A stretch of 5,000 nt of DNA from an uncultured Acidobacteriota bacterium (GTDB lineage Bacteria > Acidobacteriota > Blastocatellia > RBC074): contig CALBSU010000648.1 of assembly GCA_937967285.1 (NCBI GenBank), positions 1 through 5,000 of the forward strand. The letters run 5' to 3'. Below, piece by piece: positions 1 to 5,000 of this stretch (within the stretch, counting starts at the first letter, position 1; the number at the start of each line of letters is the position of its first letter). A program made the translations under genes and the position numbers. The notes beneath the pieces are model-generated. The model was given only the letters and a program-made list of their open reading frames with translations, was not told the DNA's origin and did no database searches.

Positions 1-1121
1 GCAGCCGAGGCCGAATCGAGTATCTCCGTCGCTTTGGTATCGAGCGGGTCGAGGAGTTTGAAAGCGAAGGCCTCTTTGTCCTTCTTTTCAGCGGGTTCGA
101 TCACGACCCATTTGCCGTCGCCCTTGTTTTCGGCGGTCAGCGTGACGTTCGGGTTCCTGATCTGGATGCGCGAAAGCTCGTCGCGATTGATCTTGACTAT
201 GTTTTTGCTCCGCAGAGCGCTCGCCTTCGTCGTCAGTTTATCGAAGAGCGCCTGTTCCACCCTGAGGATCTGCGGCCTGTCGGACGATTTAGCGTAGTAA
301 CCGGTCTCGGCCTTGCTGCCGATGCTGAGAGTCTTCTCGCCGCCCGCGCTGAGCCTGGCGGTGAATTCGACCTGAGGCTTGTCGAGGCCGTACTTCGCGG
401 CATCATCGGCGCTCTCGCTGACGATCTCGGCAGCTTTGGCGACAGTGATCTCGCCCAGCACGCTGCTGACTTCGGTATCTTCCGCCGGCGCCTGCCCGTT
501 GATCAGCCAGCCGTCATCCTTCTTCGTCAGTTCGAATGTCCCGGATGCGGACCGAAACCGGGCTCCGCTCAGGTCGTACTGCGTGATGCCGAGCAGCGAC
601 TTGTCGCGAAATTCGTCGAGCGATTTGTCGACGCTCGAAAGCAATGACGCCGGCATCAGCGCGATGTTCGATCCGCCGTCGATCCTCGCATACGCTGAGG
701 AACCGATCACGTCCTTCGAACCGAGTTCGATCTTGTGCGACTTGCCGTTCTTCAGTCTGATATCGACTGTAACCGCCGGCTGCTGCAGGCCGAATTTGCC
801 GAGGTCGGTCTGTCCGGCTGTAATTTCACGCTCGATTCGCGCACCGGTCAGATCGCCGAGCAGGGCATTGATCGCGCTCTCATCCGCCGGCGTGGTGACG
901 GGTTGGCGGATGGCCCATTTCTCCTTGTCGGGAGCGAACTCGATCCTGCCGCCCGACCGCGTGACGGTCACACCTGCGATCTCCTCGCGGGTGAAGGCGA
1001 AAGCGGGACGCGTCTCGTCCTTCTCTTCGTCGCGCGGCTTGCCCGGCTTGTACTCAAGGAAGTAGACCGCCGCGCCCGCCGCGACGGCCACCAGCAGAAG
1101 AATCAAAGTACTTCTCTTCAT
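1..1121 (-). CDS. DUF4340 domain-containing membrane-anchored protein (3'-truncated by the window edge)
   Basis: From the ATG at 1121-1119 the minus strand is open for 373 codons and runs off the left edge, so the C-terminus is missing. Residues 4-20 form one hydrophobic helix (LILLLVAVAAGAAVYF) after a short KR-containing N-terminus, followed by a charged linker. This predicts an inner-membrane anchor with the bulk outside the cytoplasm. The remainder has a repeated architecture typical of DUF4340. Three modules each contain a 'W + beta-strand' motif (EKWAIRQP with W69, DGWLINGQ with W205, GKWVVIEP with W338). The first two are followed by a FGLQQP or YGLDKP turn, a beta-rich stretch and a GSK motif (GSKDVIG, GSKAETG). 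DUF4340 proteins are usually encoded directly after GldG-like genes, as here, and probably act as the outer accessory part of the exporter; no biochemical role is established to my knowledge. The gene lies 112 nt after the GldG-like gene, the largest gap in the operon. Upstream of the ATG there is only a weak AGG (AGGAATCAGGCAAT). Family assignment is from motifs, without a search. Confidence 0.88.
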   Translation of the reverse strand, partial: MKRSTLILLLVAVAAGAAVYFLEYKPGKPRDEEKDETRPAFAFTREEIAGVTVTRSGGRIEFAPDKEKWAIRQPVTTPADESAINALLGDLTGARIEREITAGQTDLGKFGLQQPAVTVDIRLKNGKSHKIELGSKDVIGSSAYARIDGGSNIALMPASLLSSVDKSLDEFRDKSLLGITQYDLSGARFRSASGTFELTKKDDGWLINGQAPAEDTEVSSVLGEITVAKAAEIVSESADDAAKYGLDKPQVEFTARLSAGGEKTLSIGSKAETGYYAKSSDRPQILRVEQALFDKLTTKASALRSKNIVKINRDELSRIQIRNPNVTLTAENKGDGKWVVIEPAEKKDKEAFAFKLLDPLDTKATEILDSASA

Positions 1122-1154
1122 ATTGCCTGATTCCTGATCACATACAGAGAAATA

Positions 1155-1228
1155 ATCCACAAAGTTCACGAAGATTCACAAAGTTCCTGAATGACCTTCT
1201 TTGTGTCTTCTTCGTGTACTTTGTGGAT
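1155..1228. repeat. Long imperfect inverted repeat built of CACAAAG/CACGAAG units
   Basis: Left arm 1155-1183 and right arm 1199-1228 are reverse complements over about 26 paired positions (blocks of 11, 8 and 7 bp), broken by one mismatch and a 2x3 internal loop. The terminal loop is 15 nt (1184-1198). Each arm is itself a run of short direct units (CCACAAAG, CACGAAG, CACAAAG) spaced about 9-10 nt apart. It fills most of the gap between the GldG-like stop codon (1236-1234) and the DUF4340 start (1121). As RNA it would fold into a long stem inside the operon message and could act as a processing site, a 3'-end stabiliser or a partial terminator. The downstream minus-strand sequence (TTATTTCTC) is only weakly T-rich, so a strong intrinsic terminator is unlikely. 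My recollection is that similar 'TTTGTG/TTCGTG' palindromes are dispersed in several bacterial phyla; I could not check this. Confidence 0.8.
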
Positions 1229-1233
1229 GATGA

Positions 1234-2751
<1,518 letters not shown>

Positions 2752-2776
2752 AGTTATTCAGTGATTATTCCGGAAT

Positions 2777-3576
<800 letters not shown>

Positions 3577-3593
3577 CAATTGGGAATTGCCGG

Positions 3594-4538
<945 letters not shown>

Positions 4539-4543
4539 TTCTG

Positions 4544-4548
4544 CCTCC
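4544..4548 (-). promoter_or_regulatory. Ribosome binding site supporting a TTG start of the ATPase gene
   Basis: The minus strand reads GGAGG-CAGAA-TTG. A full five-base Shine-Dalgarno core at normal spacing precedes TTG, and an in-frame stop lies a few codons upstream. This decides the start at 4538 despite the absence of ATG. Confidence 0.8.
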
Positions 4549-4560
4549 GATTATGGCCTG

Positions 4561-4586
4561 GTGTGCCGGACGAATACCGGCGCCAC
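4561..4586 (-). other. Small hairpin in the leader of the exporter operon
   Basis: On the minus strand GCCGG (4581-4577) and CCGGC (4569-4565) can pair around a 7-nt loop (TATTCGT). An outer GTG/CAC pairing follows after a small internal loop. It lies in the predicted 5' untranslated leader, ending about 12 nt before the GGAGG site. It is too modest to name as a riboswitch or attenuator, and I see no terminator-type T-run after it. Confidence 0.4.
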
Positions 4587-4620
4587 AGAAATATGTTTTA
4601 TTTGACGATTGAAACTTTGA

Positions 4621-4649
4621 ATTCTAATCAGACGACATAGGGGCGTCAA
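4621..4649 (-). promoter_or_regulatory. Sigma-70 type promoter of the exporter operon
   Basis: On the minus strand a -35 box TTGACG (4649-4644) and a -10 box TAGAAT (4626-4621) are separated by exactly 17 nt. Each box has five of six consensus bases. Transcription should start near 4614, giving a leader of about 75 nt before the ATPase TTG. The position, directly upstream of the first gene and downstream of the preceding gene's terminator, fits a promoter for the whole four-gene unit. No operator palindrome overlaps the boxes that I can see. Confidence 0.75.
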
Positions 4650-4660
4650 GCCTGTGGAGT

Positions 4661-4678
4661 GCGGCGGCCCGGCGCCGC
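4661..4678. repeat. GC-rich hairpin upstream of the promoter
   Basis: GCGGCG (4661-4666) and CGCCGC (4673-4678) form a perfect 6-bp stem with a 6-nt loop. It shares the core GGCGCCGCT with the terminator hairpin about 40 nt to the right. Neither strand has a convincing T-run after it. It may be a remnant of, or a partner to, the terminator element; function is unknown. Confidence 0.4.
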
Positions 4679-4706
4679 TTTGGGAAGGTTCTGCAATTGA
4701 CGATCC

Positions 4707-4738
4707 GAAAAACTAAAGCGGCGCCCGCGGGCGCCGCT
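4707..4738 (-). terminator. Rho-independent terminator of the upstream (right-hand) gene
   Basis: AGCGGCGCC (4717-4725) and GGCGCCGCT (4730-4738) form a perfect 9-bp GC-rich stem with a 4-nt loop (CGCG). On the minus strand the stem is followed by TTAGTTTTT (4716-4708), the classic U-tract. It lies about 60 nt after the stop codon of the partial gene at 5000-4797 and separates that gene from the exporter promoter. On the plus strand there is no T-run, so it reads as one-directional. Confidence 0.75.
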
Positions 4739-4752
4739 CTCCATCTGTATCC

Positions 4753-4786
4753 GGCGCGAAGGGCGATGGCTGACGCCCTTCACGCC
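4753..4786 (-). other. Strong hairpin directly after the right-hand gene
   Basis: GAAGGGCG (4758-4765) pairs perfectly with CGCCCTTC (4774-4781) around an 8-nt loop. It is extended after one mismatch by GGCG/CGCC (4753-4756 with 4783-4786), giving 12 pairs in all. It starts ten bases after the stop codon of the right-hand gene. It has no T-run of its own, so it more likely protects the 3' end or assists the T-tailed terminator that follows. Confidence 0.6.
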
Positions 4787-4796
4787 TGGATTTAAA

Positions 4797-5000
<204 letters not shown>

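Noticed and set aside
379..1130. Plus-strand open frames 379-1065 and 735-1130
   Set aside because: They are Ser/Arg-rich shadows of the DUF4340 gene, whose minus-strand frame has clear family motifs and a membrane anchor.
1155..1228. CRISPR array
   Set aside because: The short units are 7-9 nt, closely packed and arranged as one palindrome with no unique spacers.
2767..2776. Perfect 10-bp palindrome ATTCCGGAAT between permease and GldG-like genes
   Set aside because: It is short, overlaps no promoter-like boxes, and is within what chance allows; it does not support an operator call.
4602..4630. Possible plus-strand promoter, TTGACG followed 17 nt later by TAATCA
   Set aside because: The -10 box matches consensus poorly and there is no plus-strand gene downstream.

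Overview
The window is chromosomal DNA from a bacterium of moderately high GC content. Four adjacent genes on the minus strand form one transcription unit, read from about 4650 down to the left edge. They encode an ABC-2 type exporter with membrane-anchored extracytoplasmic accessory proteins. In transcription order they are an ATPase (4538-3594), a six-helix permease (3565-2777), a GldG-like auxiliary protein (2751-1234) and a DUF4340 protein (1121 to beyond position 1, truncated). This ATPase/permease/GldG-like/DUF4340 order is a recurring cluster. The first three genes correspond to GldA, GldF and GldG of gliding Bacteroidota, but similar clusters occur in many non-gliding phyla, where the cargo is unknown. 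From protein style and gene order I guess Acidobacteriota (possibly Blastocatellia). That is an inference from memory, not shown by the sequence, and no marker gene is present.

Region by region, from the right. At 5000-4797 is the C-terminal end of a minus-strand protein I do not recognise. At 4786-4707 are two strong hairpins, the second followed by a T-rich tract on the minus strand; together they read as its intrinsic terminator. At 4649-4621 is a near-consensus housekeeping promoter (TTGACG, 17 nt, TAGAAT) on the minus strand, which should drive the exporter operon. Its leader of about 75 nt carries a small hairpin, and then a strong GGAGG precedes a TTG start codon for the ATPase. The first three genes are separated by only 28 and 25 nt. 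The GldG-like and DUF4340 genes are separated by 112 nt, which hold a long imperfect palindrome (1155-1228) made of CACAAAG/CACGAAG units.

The likely joint function is this. The ATPase dimer binds the permease at the membrane and powers export or another extrusion process. The GldG-like and DUF4340 proteins, each anchored by membrane helices, extend outside the membrane and may bind the substrate or couple transport to the envelope. All long plus-strand open frames lie antisense to these genes and look like shadows of them. I did not find a CRISPR array, tRNA, rRNA, insertion sequence or phage gene.
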